The translations under genes were made by a program, and so were the position numbers. This document shows positions 17,007 through 26,487 of a stretch of DNA of 64,000 bases, one piece after another (within the stretch, counting starts at the first letter, position 1; the number at the start of each line of letters is the position of its first letter). This DNA comes from Frateuria_A sp051900425 (GTDB lineage Bacteria; Pseudomonadota; Gammaproteobacteria; Xanthomonadales; Rhodanobacteraceae), in contig NZ_JBHZGK010000002.1 in assembly GCF_051900425.1 (NCBI RefSeq), positions 62,001-126,000 of the forward strand, in the 5' to 3' direction. A model generated the notes under the pieces. That model saw only the letters and a program-made list of their open reading frames with translations, had not been told where the DNA came from and did no database searches.

Positions 17007-18814
17007 GCCTGCGCCGGCCGATCCCCCAGCCTGCCGCCGGCCGCCGCCGTGGCGCCGGCCCGAGCCCACGCCGGCGCATGTTGCTGGTCGTGGGCGTGCT
17101 GTCGCTGGCCTCGATGGGGCTGGTTGCGCGTGCGTTCGACCTGCAGGTGCTGCGCAAGCAGTTCTACCAGGACCAGGGCGACGCGCGCTTCCTGCGCGAG
17201 GTCAAGATCCCGGTCTCGCGCGGCACCATCTTCGACCGCAATGGCGAGCCGCTGGCGGTCTCCACGCCGGTGATGTCGGTCTGGGCGAATCCGCCGCAGG
17301 TACTGGAGAACGCCGACCGCATTCCCGACCTTGCTGCGGCGCTCGGCGTGGACGCCGGCGAATTGAAGGAGCACCTGGCGCAGCGTGCCGACCGCGAGTT
17401 CGTCTACCTGCGCCGGCAGATGCCGCCGGAAGCCGCCCAGGCCGTGCTCGACCTGGACATCCCCGGCATCAATGCGCAGCGCGAGTACCGCCGCTATTAC
17501 CCGTCGGGCGAAGTGACCGCGCACGTGCTCGGCTTCACGAATATCGATGATCACGGCCAGGAGGGCCTGGAGCTGGCGTTCGACGACTGGTTGTCCGGCC
17601 AGCCCGGCGCCAAGCGGGTCATCCGCGACCGCATGGGGCATGTGGTGGAGGACGTCGAGCAGGTGCGCGAGCCCAAGCCCGGCAAGAGCCTCACGCTGAG
17701 CATCGACCGTCGCATCCAGTTCCTCGCCTACAACGAGCTGAAGAACGCGCTGACCGAGTTCGACGCGTCCTCGGGATCGATGGTGATCCTGGATGTGCCG
17801 ACCGGCGAAGTGCTGGCGATGGTCAACCTGCCGACCTACAACCCCAACTCGCTTTCCGGCAGCAAGTTCTCCGACCGGCGCAACCGTGCGGTGACGGACC
17901 TGGTCGAGCCGGGCTCGACGATCAAGCCGATCCTGATGGCCGCGGCGCTGTCCAGCGGCAAGTACACGCCGACCAGTCCGCTGATCGACACCACCGGCGG
18001 CCACTGGTATTTCCAGGGCCACGACATCCACGACACCCACAACTATGGCCTGCTCACGCCCACCGGCGTGATCACCAAGTCCAGCAACGTCGGCGCCGCG
18101 CACATCGCGATGACGCTCGACACGGCGCTGATGTACAACACCTACCGCGCGTTCGGCTTCGGCAACAGCACCAACAGCGGCTTCCCGGGCGAGTCCTCCG
18201 GCCTGCTGCGGATCGGCCGCGACTGGCGTCCGCTGGAGCAGGCCATCATGGGCTACGGCTACGGCCTGAACGTGACGCCGCTGCAGTTGGCCAACGCCTA
18301 CGCCACGCTGGGCGACCACGGCGTCATGCACTCGCCAAGCTTCATCAAGGGTGCCGACAACGAGGCCAAGGCGATCGTCTCGCGGCAGGTTGCCGACGAG
18401 ATCGTCCAGATGATGGAAACGGTGACCGCCCCCGGCGGCACCGCGACCACGGCACGCATCGCCAACTACATCGTGGCGGGCAAGACCGGCACGGCGCACA
18501 AGGCCAACGCCGGTGGCTACTCGCGCGACAACTACACGGCCGCCTTCGCCGGCCTGGTGCCGGCCAGCAACCCGCGGCTGGTCGGCGTGGTCATCATCGA
18601 CGACCCGCAAAAGCGCAGTTACTACGGCGGCATGGTTTCGGCGCCGGTGTTCGCGCGCGTGATGGAAGGCGCGTTGCGCCTGCTCGACGTGCCGCCCGAC
18701 AACATCGGCCGCTGGTACGCCGGCGGTCCGCTGATGAGCCCGACCGGGCTGGCTGGCAGCAAGCCACCGGTCGACCCGCCTATCGACGATGCGCCGGTCG
18801 AGGACGAGCCGTGA
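17003..18814 (+). CDS. ftsI: Peptidoglycan transpeptidase FtsI (PBP3)
   Basis: Septum-specific DD-transpeptidase that cross-links peptidoglycan with FtsW at the divisome. The 603-aa protein has an Arg-rich cytoplasmic N-terminus, one membrane anchor (about 26-44) and a dimerisation domain starting VSRGTIFDRNGEPLAVS. The transpeptidase domain has the catalytic motif S305-T-I-K308, then SSN (in TKSSNVGAAH) and KTGT (AGKTGTAHK). The Pro/Asp-rich tail (KPPVDPPIDDAP) is a lineage extension. Both ends overlap neighbours by 4 nt. Confidence 0.95.
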   Translation: MSLRRPIPQPAAGRRRGAGPSPRRRMLLVVGVLSLASMGLVARAFDLQVLRKQFYQDQGDARFLREVKIPVSRGTIFDRNGEPLAVSTPVMSVWANPPQVLENADRIPDLAAALGVDAGELKEHLAQRADREFVYLRRQMPPEAAQAVLDLDIPGINAQREYRRYYPSGEVTAHVLGFTNIDDHGQEGLELAFDDWLSGQPGAKRVIRDRMGHVVEDVEQVREPKPGKSLTLSIDRRIQFLAYNELKNALTEFDASSGSMVILDVPTGEVLAMVNLPTYNPNSLSGSKFSDRRNRAVTDLVEPGSTIKPILMAAALSSGKYTPTSPLIDTTGGHWYFQGHDIHDTHNYGLLTPTGVITKSSNVGAAHIAMTLDTALMYNTYRAFGFGNSTNSGFPGESSGLLRIGRDWRPLEQAIMGYGYGLNVTPLQLANAYATLGDHGVMHSPSFIKGADNEAKAIVSRQVADEIVQMMETVTAPGGTATTARIANYIVAGKTGTAHKANAGGYSRDNYTAAFAGLVPASNPRLVGVVIIDDPQKRSYYGGMVSAPVFARVMEGALRLLDVPPDNIGRWYAGGPLMSPTGLAGSKPPVDPPIDDAPVEDEP

Positions 18815-20289
18815 CGACGCGCCTCCTCGCCTCCCTGCTGGATGGATTCGCCGACGCAGGTGCGCTCGGCGATCTTCGTATCTGCGGCCTGAGCCTGGAC
18901 TCGCGCCAGGTACGCCCCGGCGAAGCCTTCGTCGCGCTGCACGGCACGCGCACGCACGGCATTGCCTTTGCCGCCGAGGCCGTAGCGCGCGGCGCCGCGC
19001 TGGTACTGGCCGAGGCGCCGGCGGTGGCGGGTTTCGCGCCGGGCGTGCCGGTGCTGTGGATCGACGACCTGCATGCGCGCCTGGGCACGATCGCCGCGCG
19101 CTTCCACGACCACCCCTCGCGCGCGTTGCGCGTGGTCGGCGTCACCGGTACCAACGGCAAGACGTCGACCGTGCAGCTCATCACCCAGGCGCTCGCGCGG
19201 CTGGGCCACACCGCGGCGAGCATCGGCACGCTCGGCGCCGGCCTGTATGGCGCGCTGGACGAAGGCGAGCGCACCACGCCCGATGCAATCAGCGTGCAGC
19301 GCCTGCTGGCGCAGTTCCGCGACCAGGGTGCGACGCACGTGGCGATGGAAGTGTCCTCGCACGCGCTGCAGCAGGGGCGCGTGGGGGCGGTGGATTTCGA
19401 GGTCGCGGCCTTCACCAATCTGACCCGCGACCACCTGGACTACCACGGCACCATGGAGGCCTACGGCGCGGCCAAGGCCAAGCTGTTCGCCTGCCCCGGT
19501 CTGAAGGCGGCGGCGATCAACGTGGACGACGCGTTCGGGCGCACGCTGGCCGACCGGATCCCGTCCAGCGTGCGGGCGCTGCGCACCAGCGTCGCGGGTC
19601 CCGCCGACGTGAGCGCGACGGCGGTCGTCACTTCCGCCGAAGGCCTGGCCTTCGAACTCGCGACGCCGTGGGGCACGCATGCGATCCGCAGTGGACTCTT
19701 AGGGCGCTTCAACGTCGCCAACCTGCTTGCGGTAGTGGCCTGCCTGGGTGCGCTGGGGGAGCCGTTCGCGCGCATCGTCGAGGCAGTGGAGTCGCTCGCG
19801 CCGGTCAACGGCCGCATGAGCCGCCTCGGCGGCGACGGCCGCCATCCGCTGGTGGTGGTCGACTACGCGCACACCCCCGATGCGCTGGAGCAGGCGCTCG
19901 CCGCGCTGCGCGCGCATTGCGCGGGCCGGCTGATCTGCGTGTTCGGCTGCGGCGGCGAGCGCGATGCGGGCAAGCGGCCGCAGATGGGCGCGATCGCCGA
20001 GCGCCTCGCCGACGTCGCGATCGTCACCGACGACAATCCCCGTGGCGAGGACGGCGACGCCATCGTCGCGCAGATCCGCGCAGGCATGCGGCATCCGTCG
20101 GCGATCGAGCGCGACCGCGCCGTTGCCATCGGCATGGCCATCGCCCAGGCCGGCGCCGACGACGTCGTGCTGATCGCCGGCAAGGGCCACGAGACCTATC
20201 AGGAAGGCGCTGCCGGCAAGCGCCCCTTCGATGACCTCGCGGTCGCCCGCGCGGCCCTTGCACAACCGGCCAGGGAGAACCACGCATGA
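18811..20289 (+). CDS. murE: UDP-MurNAc-tripeptide synthetase MurE
   Basis: ATP-dependent ligase that adds the third stem-peptide residue to UDP-MurNAc-dipeptide in the cytoplasm. The 492-aa protein has the three Mur-ligase domains: the P-loop GTNGKTS at residues 113-119, the RTTPDA substrate segment, the central EVSSHAL motif, and the C-terminal DNPR motif at 408-411. The DNPR motif is the signature of meso-diaminopimelate specificity. The start is GTG, overlapping the ftsI stop by 4 nt (GTGA). Its stop overlaps murF by 4 nt. Confidence 0.95.
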   Translation: MTTRLLASLLDGFADAGALGDLRICGLSLDSRQVRPGEAFVALHGTRTHGIAFAAEAVARGAALVLAEAPAVAGFAPGVPVLWIDDLHARLGTIAARFHDHPSRALRVVGVTGTNGKTSTVQLITQALARLGHTAASIGTLGAGLYGALDEGERTTPDAISVQRLLAQFRDQGATHVAMEVSSHALQQGRVGAVDFEVAAFTNLTRDHLDYHGTMEAYGAAKAKLFACPGLKAAAINVDDAFGRTLADRIPSSVRALRTSVAGPADVSATAVVTSAEGLAFELATPWGTHAIRSGLLGRFNVANLLAVVACLGALGEPFARIVEAVESLAPVNGRMSRLGGDGRHPLVVVDYAHTPDALEQALAALRAHCAGRLICVFGCGGERDAGKRPQMGAIAERLADVAIVTDDNPRGEDGDAIVAQIRAGMRHPSAIERDRAVAIGMAIAQAGADDVVLIAGKGHETYQEGAAGKRPFDDLAVARAALAQPARENHA

Positions 20290-21656
20290 TGCGCCTCTCC
20301 GAAATCGCGGTGTGGACCCATGGCCGCCTGCTCGGCCCGGACCTGCAGGTGGACGGGGTGGCGATCGACACCCGCCGGCTGCAGGCCGGCGAGCTGTTCG
20401 TCGCCATCAGGGGCGAGCGCGTCGACGGACACGACTTCGTGCGCGAGGCTGCTCTGCGCGGCGCCTCGGCGGCGCTGGTCACGCACCGCGTCGATGTCGA
20501 CCTGCCGCAGGTGCTGGTCAACGACACCCAGGCCGCGCTCGGTGACCTGGCCAGCGCCGTGCGCGCGCAGCGCGACGTGCGCGTGGTCGGCATCACCGGT
20601 TCGAACGGCAAGACCACGGTCAAGACGCTGACCGCCTCGATCCTCTCGCGCCACGGCCGTACCCACGTCAACGCAGGCAACTACAACAATGAACTGGGGT
20701 TGCCGCTGACCCTGCTGGCGATGCCGGCCGACAGCGAGTACGCGGTACTGGAGATGGGCGCCGGCAAGCCGGGCGACATCGCCTATCTGGCCGCCATCGC
20801 ACGGCCCGACATCGGCCTCGTCAACACCATTGCGCCGGCGCACCTTGAGCGGATGGGCAGTCTCGAAGGCGTCGCCGAAACCAAGGGCGCGCTGTACCAG
20901 GCGCTGCCGGCCGACGGCGTGGCGATCATCAATGCCGACGACGCCTTTGCCGGTTTCTTCGAGGGCCTGGCCGGATCACGCGCGACGCTGCATTTCGGGC
21001 TCGACGGCCACGTCGATGTGGGCGCGACCATCCTGGAACAGCGCGTGGACGGCTCGCGCTTCGTGTTGCGCACGCCCGAAGGCGAGGCCGAGGTGGCGCT
21101 GCCGCTGGCCGGTCGGCACAGCATCGCCAATGCGCTGGCTGCGGCGTCGATCGCGCTGGCGCTTGACGTGCCGCTGGCGACCATCGTCGCCGGCCTGCTG
21201 CACGTGCCGGGCGTGGCCGGGCGCTTGCGCAGTGAAATCATGCCGGGCGGCTGGACGTTGATCGACGACAGCTACAACGCCAATCCTGGCTCGGTCGGCG
21301 CGGCAATAGACACGCTGGCGCTGGCCACGGGCGAGCGCTGGCTGGTCCTCGGCGACATGGCCGAGCTCGGGCCCGAGGCGCGCGCGCTGCACGAAGGCAT
21401 CGGCGCCCGCGCGAAGGCCGCCGGCATCGACCGGCTGTTCGCGGTCGGCAACTTGAGCGTCGGCGCGGCCAAGGCCTTCGGCAGCGGCAGCGAGCACCAC
21501 GCCGACAAGGCGGCGCTGGCCGCCTCGCTCGCGCGCCAGTTGCACGCGGGCGTGACCTGCCTGGTCAAGGGCTCGCGCTCGGCCGGCATGGAGCAGGTCG
21601 TGACCTTGCTCAAAGATCAAACCCACGCCTCCGGAGGCCCCGTCGATGCTGCTTGA
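20286..21656 (+). CDS. murF: UDP-MurNAc-pentapeptide synthetase MurF
   Basis: ATP-dependent ligase that adds D-Ala-D-Ala to the UDP-MurNAc-tripeptide, completing the cytoplasmic precursor. The 456-aa protein has the P-loop GSNGKTT (residues 105-111), NAGNYNNELGLPLTLL, EMGAGKPGDIAYL, and DDSYNANPGSV in the C-terminal domain, all typical of MurF. The first two codons are both ATG; the first forms the ATGA overlap with murE. Its 3' end overlaps mraY by 11 nt. Confidence 0.95.
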   Translation: MMRLSEIAVWTHGRLLGPDLQVDGVAIDTRRLQAGELFVAIRGERVDGHDFVREAALRGASAALVTHRVDVDLPQVLVNDTQAALGDLASAVRAQRDVRVVGITGSNGKTTVKTLTASILSRHGRTHVNAGNYNNELGLPLTLLAMPADSEYAVLEMGAGKPGDIAYLAAIARPDIGLVNTIAPAHLERMGSLEGVAETKGALYQALPADGVAIINADDAFAGFFEGLAGSRATLHFGLDGHVDVGATILEQRVDGSRFVLRTPEGEAEVALPLAGRHSIANALAAASIALALDVPLATIVAGLLHVPGVAGRLRSEIMPGGWTLIDDSYNANPGSVGAAIDTLALATGERWLVLGDMAELGPEARALHEGIGARAKAAGIDRLFAVGNLSVGAAKAFGSGSEHHADKAALAASLARQLHAGVTCLVKGSRSAGMEQVVTLLKDQTHASGGPVDAA

Positions 21657-22728
21657 GCTGGCCGACTGGATGGCGCGGCATTTCACCGCCCTGCATCTGT
21701 TCCAGTACATCACCTTCCGCACGATCATGGCCGCGCTCACCGCGCTGGCGATGTCGCTGCTGTTCGGTCCGGGCCTGATCATGCGGCTGGCGGCGCTCAA
21801 GGCCGGGCAGGTGGTGCGCAGCGACGGTCCGCAGACGCACCTGGTCAAGGCCGGCACGCCGACGATGGGCGGCGTGATGATCCTGCTGGCGATCGCCATC
21901 GCCACACTGCTCTGGGCCGACCTGCACAACCGCTACGTGTGGATCGTGCTGGCCGTCCTGATCGCCTTTGGCGTGATCGGCTTCTACGACGACTACAAGA
22001 AGCTGGTACTCAAGGACAGCCGCGGCCTGGCCTCGCGCTGGAAGTATTTCTGGCAGTCGGTATTCGGGCTGGCGGCGGCGGTGTTCCTTTACAAGACCGC
22101 CCAGCTGCCGGCCGAGACCGCGCTTTACGTGCCGCTGTTCAAGCAGGTGGCGCTGCCGCTCGGCGTGCTGTTCGTAGTGGTGGCCTACTTCATGGTGGTG
22201 GGCTTCTCCAACGCGGTGAACCTGACCGACGGCCTGGACGGCCTGGCGATCATGCCCTCGGTGCTGGTGTCCGGCGCACTGGGCGTGTTCGCCTATCTCG
22301 CCGGCAACAAGGTCTTTTCGGAGTACCTGGGCATCCCCTCGATTCCCGGCGCAGGCGAGCTCTCCATCTTCTGCGGCGCGCTGGCGGGCGCGGGCCTGGG
22401 TTTCCTGTGGTTCAACACGTACCCGGCGCAGGTGTTCATGGGCGACGTCGGCGCGCTCGCCATCGGCGCGGCGCTGGCCTGCGTGGCCGTGATCGTGCGC
22501 CAGGAAATCGTGCTGATCGTGATGGGCGGCGTGTTCGTGCTGGAGACCGTGTCGGTGATGCTGCAGGTGGCGAGCTTCAAGCTCACCGGCAAGCGCATCT
22601 TCCGCATGGCGCCGATCCATCACCACTTCGAGCTCAAGGGCTGGCCCGAGCCGCGGGTGATCGTGCGCTTCTGGATCATCAGCGTCGTGCTGGTGCTGAT
22701 CGGCCTCGCCACGTTGAAGGTGCGCTGA
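21646..22728 (+). CDS. mraY: Phospho-N-acetylmuramoyl-pentapeptide transferase MraY
   Basis: Ten-helix inner-membrane enzyme that transfers phospho-MurNAc-pentapeptide to undecaprenyl phosphate, making lipid I. The 360-aa protein shows GTPTMGGVMIL, the cytoplasmic GFYDDYKK segment, NLTDGLDGLAI, MGDVGAL, and the histidine-rich loop APIHHHFELKGW. Aspartates in the DDY, NLTDGLDG and MGDVG motifs are the catalytic set. GGAGG upstream of the ATG supports the start. The next gene is ftsW, 2 nt later; in E. coli murD would lie between them. Confidence 0.96.
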   Translation: MLLELADWMARHFTALHLFQYITFRTIMAALTALAMSLLFGPGLIMRLAALKAGQVVRSDGPQTHLVKAGTPTMGGVMILLAIAIATLLWADLHNRYVWIVLAVLIAFGVIGFYDDYKKLVLKDSRGLASRWKYFWQSVFGLAAAVFLYKTAQLPAETALYVPLFKQVALPLGVLFVVVAYFMVVGFSNAVNLTDGLDGLAIMPSVLVSGALGVFAYLAGNKVFSEYLGIPSIPGAGELSIFCGALAGAGLGFLWFNTYPAQVFMGDVGALAIGAALACVAVIVRQEIVLIVMGGVFVLETVSVMLQVASFKLTGKRIFRMAPIHHHFELKGWPEPRVIVRFWIISVVLVLIGLATLKVR

Positions 22729-22730
22729 CG

Positions 22731-23975
22731 ATGTTCGGCTTCGGCTCCAGCCAGGCGATCAAGCGGAACGGGCCGCGCGGCAGCTTCGACCTGCCGCTGC
22801 TGGTCGCGCTCGTCGGTCTGGCCAGCATGGGCGTGGTGATGGTGACGTCCAGCTCGATCGCGGTGGCCGACAGCCAGCACATCGGCGCGTTCTATTACCT
22901 CAAGAAGCACCTGTTCTACCTGGCGCTGGGCCTGCTGCTGGCCGGCATCGCGATGCGCACGGAGCTCAAGCAGGTGGAGAAGTACGCCTTCCCGCTGCTG
23001 CTGGTCGGCGGCGTCATGCTGCTGGCGGTGTTCGTGCCGCACCTGGGCATGCGCATCAACGGCGCCCGGCGCTGGCTCAATTTCATCGTGATCAGTTTCC
23101 AGCCCGTGGAGGCGGTGAAGCTGATCCTGGTGGTCTACGTGGCGAGCTTCCTGGTGCGCCACCGCGAGAGCGTGGAAACGAAGTTCTGGGGCCTGCTGCG
23201 GCCGATCATCGTGGCCGGCGTGATCGTGCTGCTGCTGCTCGCGCAGCCGGACTTCGGCTCGGCCACGCTGGTGATCGCGGTCACCATCGGCATGGTCTGG
23301 CTGGGCGGCGCGCGGCCGCTCTACCTGTTCCTGATGGGATTGCCGTTGATGCCGGCGCTCGTCGTCGCGGCGACCAGCGAGAGCTACCGCATGAAGCGGC
23401 TGACCTCGTTCATGGACCCGTGGAAGGACCCGTTCAACGACGGCTTCCAGCTTACCCAGTCGCTGATGGCGATCGGTCGCGGCGAATGGACCGGCGTGGG
23501 TCTGGGTTCGAGCGTGCTCAAGCTCTCCTATTTGCCCGAGGCGCACACCGATTTCATCCTGGCGGTGATCGGCGAGGAACTGGGCCTGGCCGGCATCGCG
23601 CTGGTGATCGGACTGTTCGCTACCGTGGTCGGGCGGGGCCTGTACCTGGGACTGAAGGGCGTGGAAGTGGGCCAGCGCTTCGCCGGCTACGTGGCCTTCG
23701 GCATCTCGTTGATGATGGGGTTGCAGGCGATGGTGTCGATCGGCGTGAACCTCGGCGCGCTGCCCACCAAGGGCCTGACCCTGCCGCTGATCAGCTCGGG
23801 TGGCTCCTCGGTGCTGATGACCTGCGCCATGGCGGGCGTGCTGCTGCGCGCCACCTTCGAGATCAACCGCGCGCTGGACGCGCGCCAGATGGCCACGCGC
23901 ATGCCCGCGATGGCGGTGGCAGATGCCAACGCCGCGGTGACGACGCCGCGCGAGCGCGAGGCGGTGGCCGCATGA
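22731..23975 (+). CDS. ftsW: Peptidoglycan glycosyltransferase FtsW
   Basis: SEDS-family polymerase that makes septal glycan strands together with FtsI. The 414-aa protein has about ten membrane helices. Family motifs are RINGARRWL, FQPVEAVKL, QPDFGS (the SEDS catalytic Asp region), SYRMKRLTSFMDPW, AIGRGEWTGVGLG, PEAHTDFILAVIGEELG, and LPLISSGGSS at the end. It starts 2 nt after mraY, with no murD between them. The C-terminal tail (about 395-414) is hydrophilic and variable. Confidence 0.95.
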   Translation: MFGFGSSQAIKRNGPRGSFDLPLLVALVGLASMGVVMVTSSSIAVADSQHIGAFYYLKKHLFYLALGLLLAGIAMRTELKQVEKYAFPLLLVGGVMLLAVFVPHLGMRINGARRWLNFIVISFQPVEAVKLILVVYVASFLVRHRESVETKFWGLLRPIIVAGVIVLLLLAQPDFGSATLVIAVTIGMVWLGGARPLYLFLMGLPLMPALVVAATSESYRMKRLTSFMDPWKDPFNDGFQLTQSLMAIGRGEWTGVGLGSSVLKLSYLPEAHTDFILAVIGEELGLAGIALVIGLFATVVGRGLYLGLKGVEVGQRFAGYVAFGISLMMGLQAMVSIGVNLGALPTKGLTLPLISSGGSSVLMTCAMAGVLLRATFEINRALDARQMATRMPAMAVADANAAVTTPREREAVAA

Positions 23976-25045
23976 GCGAGAACGGTCCCGTGCTGATCAT
24001 GGCCGGCGGTACCGGCGGCCACATCTTCCCCGGCCTGGCCGTGGCCGACGTGCTGCGAGCGCAGGGCGTGCCGGTGGCGTGGCTGGGCGCGGCCGGCGGC
24101 ATGGAGACGCGGGTGGTGCCGGCGCACGGCATCGAGCTGCACACGGTTGCGGTCGGCGGACTGCGTGGCAAGGGCCTGAAGACGCGCCTGCTGGCGCCGT
24201 TGATGCTGGCGCGCGCGCTGCTCGCCTCGTTGCGCGTGCTGCGCCGCGTGCGTCCGCGCAGCGTGCTGTCGATGGGCGGCTACGTGGCCGGTCCAGGCGG
24301 CGTCGCGGCGCGCCTGACCGGGACGCCGCTGCTGGTGCACGAGCAGAACCGCGTGGCCGGCTACACCAACCGCAAGCTCGCGGGTTTCGCCAGGCGCGTG
24401 CTGGCCGGGTTTGCCGATGCGCTCCCGAACGGCGAGTGGGTCGGCAATCCGGTGCGCGCCAGCATCGCCGCGCTGCCGGCGCCGGCCGAGCGCTTCACTA
24501 CGCGCACCGGTCCAATGCAGTTGCTCGTGCTGGGTGGCAGCCTGGGCGCCCGCGCGCTCAACCTGGCGCTACCGCAGGCGCTGGCGCTGGTGCCAGCCGA
24601 GCGACGCCCGAGCGTGCGCCACCAGTGTGGCAGCCGCGGCCTCGACGAGGCTCGCGCGGCCTACGCGCAGGCCGGCGTCGAGGCCGAGGTCGTGCCCTTC
24701 ATCGAGGACATGGCCGCAGCCTACGGCTGGGCCGACCTGGCCGTGTGTCGCGCCGGCGCGCTGACCATCGCCGAGCTCACCGCGGCCGGCCTGGGCGCCG
24801 TGCTGGTGCCTTTCCCCCATGCGGTCGACGACCACCAGACCGGCAACGCACAGGCGCTGGTGGAAGCGGGCGCCGCCGAACTGATCCAGGAACGTGATTT
24901 GGACGTACAGCAACTGGCGCGGCGCCTCGACGCGCTGCTCGCCGACCGCCGCCAGCTGACCGCGATGGCCGAGGCCGCGCGCGCGCAGGCCAAGCCCGAC
25001 GCGGCCGCGACGATCGCCGCCGCCTGCCTGGAGGTGGCCGCATGA
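23972..25045 (+). CDS. murG: Lipid II synthase MurG
   Basis: Peripheral membrane GT-B glycosyltransferase that adds GlcNAc to lipid I on the cytoplasmic face. The 357-aa protein has the N-terminal GGTGGHIFPGLAVA loop, MGGYVAGPGG, HEQNRVAGYTNR, GGSLGARALN, and the UDP-GlcNAc-binding CRAGALTIAELTAAGLGAVLVPFPHAVDDHQTGNA. The order and spacing match E. coli MurG. Its start overlaps ftsW and its stop overlaps murC by 4 nt each. Confidence 0.96.
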   Translation: MSENGPVLIMAGGTGGHIFPGLAVADVLRAQGVPVAWLGAAGGMETRVVPAHGIELHTVAVGGLRGKGLKTRLLAPLMLARALLASLRVLRRVRPRSVLSMGGYVAGPGGVAARLTGTPLLVHEQNRVAGYTNRKLAGFARRVLAGFADALPNGEWVGNPVRASIAALPAPAERFTTRTGPMQLLVLGGSLGARALNLALPQALALVPAERRPSVRHQCGSRGLDEARAAYAQAGVEAEVVPFIEDMAAAYGWADLAVCRAGALTIAELTAAGLGAVLVPFPHAVDDHQTGNAQALVEAGAAELIQERDLDVQQLARRLDALLADRRQLTAMAEAARAQAKPDAAATIAAACLEVAA

Positions 25046-26487
25046 CGCCCCGCCGGCTGCTCGCCCACGAAGACCTGATGACCACCTTCCGCCGCGTGCA
25101 TTTCATCGGCATTGGCGGTGTCGGCATGAGCGGCATCGCCGAGGTGCTGCACAACCTCGGTTATGCCGTGTCCGGCTCGGACAAGTCCAATTCGCCCACC
25201 GCGCAGCGGCTGGCCGCACTCGGCATCGTGGTGCAGGTCGGGCACGAGGCGGCGCACGTGGCCGATGCCGACGTCGTGGTCACCTCCAGCGCGATCCGCC
25301 AGGACAACCCCGAGCTGCTCGCGGCCCGCGCCGCGCGCATCCCGGTGATCCCGCGTGCCGAAATGCTGGGCGAGCTGATGCGCTTCCGCCGTGGCGTCGC
25401 CATCGCGGGCACCCACGGCAAGACCACCACCACCAGCCTGGTCGCCAGCGTGCTGGCCGAGGCCAACTACGACCCCACCTTCGTGATCGGCGGCCAGCTC
25501 AACGCCGCCGGCGCCAACGCGCGGCTGGGCACCGGCCAGTACCTGGTGGCCGAGGCGGACGAGTCCGACGGCTCGTTCCTGCTGCTGTCGCCGGTGATCG
25601 CCGCGGTTACCAACATTGATGCGGACCATCTCGAGAACTACGGCGGCGACTTCGCGCAGGTGAAGAAGGCCTTCGCCGACTTCCTGCACCGCCTACCTTT
25701 CTATGGCCTGGCCGTGCTATGCGTCGACGACGAGGAGGTCGCCCGGCTCGCCAGGAACACCTCGCGCCGCGTGATGACCTACGGCATCAGCACGGCCGAT
25801 GCCGACGTGCGCGCCACGAACGTGCGCCAGAGCGGCTTCCAGATGCAGTTCGACCTGCGCTTGCCCAATCGTGCCGAGCCTCTACCGGTGACCCTCAACC
25901 TGCCGGGCCAGCACAACGTGCTCAACGCGCTGGCCGCGGCCACGATCGGCTGGCAGCTCGGCGTCGAGGCGGAAGCCATTGCCCGCGCACTGGAGAACTT
26001 CCAGGGTGTCGGCCGGCGCTTCCACCGGCGCGGCGAGCTTGCCCTGGATCAGGGCAGTGCGCTGCTGGTCGACGACTACGGGCACCACCCACGCGAGCTT
26101 GCCGCTGTGTTCGCCGCCGCCCGGGGTGGCTGGCCCGACCGTCGCCTGGTGGTAGGTTTCCAGCCGCATCGCTACAGCCGCACGCGAGACCTGCTGGACG
26201 ACTTCGCCAACGTGCTGGCCGAGGCCGACGTGCTGGTGCTGACCGAGGTCTACCCGGCCGGCGAGGCGCCGATCGCCGGCGCCGACGGGCGCGCGCTGGC
26301 CCGCGCCGTGCGCGCGCGCGGCAAGGTCGATCCCGTGCTCATCGAGCACCCGCGCGACTTCAAGGACACCCTGCCGACGCTGCTGCGCGACGGCGACCTC
26401 CTGCTGCTGTGCGGCGCCGGCGACATCGGCGCCGTGGCGGTGGAGCTCGCGCAGGCCGGCCAGCTCAAGACGCGAGGTAGCGAATGA
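25042..26487 (+). CDS. murC: UDP-MurNAc-L-alanine ligase MurC
   Basis: ATP-dependent ligase adding L-alanine, the first stem-peptide residue, to UDP-MurNAc. The 481-aa protein has HFIGIGGVGMSGIAEVL near the N-terminus, the P-loop GTHGKTTT, EADESDGSF, and the C-terminal DDYGHHP motif with FQPHRYSRT. The ATG at 25042 is favoured by the ATGA overlap with murG; an alternative ATG at 25078 is closer to the conserved domain but has a weaker upstream site. Its 3' end overlaps ddl by 4 nt. Confidence 0.95.
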   Translation: MTPRRLLAHEDLMTTFRRVHFIGIGGVGMSGIAEVLHNLGYAVSGSDKSNSPTAQRLAALGIVVQVGHEAAHVADADVVVTSSAIRQDNPELLAARAARIPVIPRAEMLGELMRFRRGVAIAGTHGKTTTTSLVASVLAEANYDPTFVIGGQLNAAGANARLGTGQYLVAEADESDGSFLLLSPVIAAVTNIDADHLENYGGDFAQVKKAFADFLHRLPFYGLAVLCVDDEEVARLARNTSRRVMTYGISTADADVRATNVRQSGFQMQFDLRLPNRAEPLPVTLNLPGQHNVLNALAAATIGWQLGVEAEAIARALENFQGVGRRFHRRGELALDQGSALLVDDYGHHPRELAAVFAAARGGWPDRRLVVGFQPHRYSRTRDLLDDFANVLAEADVLVLTEVYPAGEAPIAGADGRALARAVRARGKVDPVLIEHPRDFKDTLPTLLRDGDLLLLCGAGDIGAVAVELAQAGQLKTRGSE

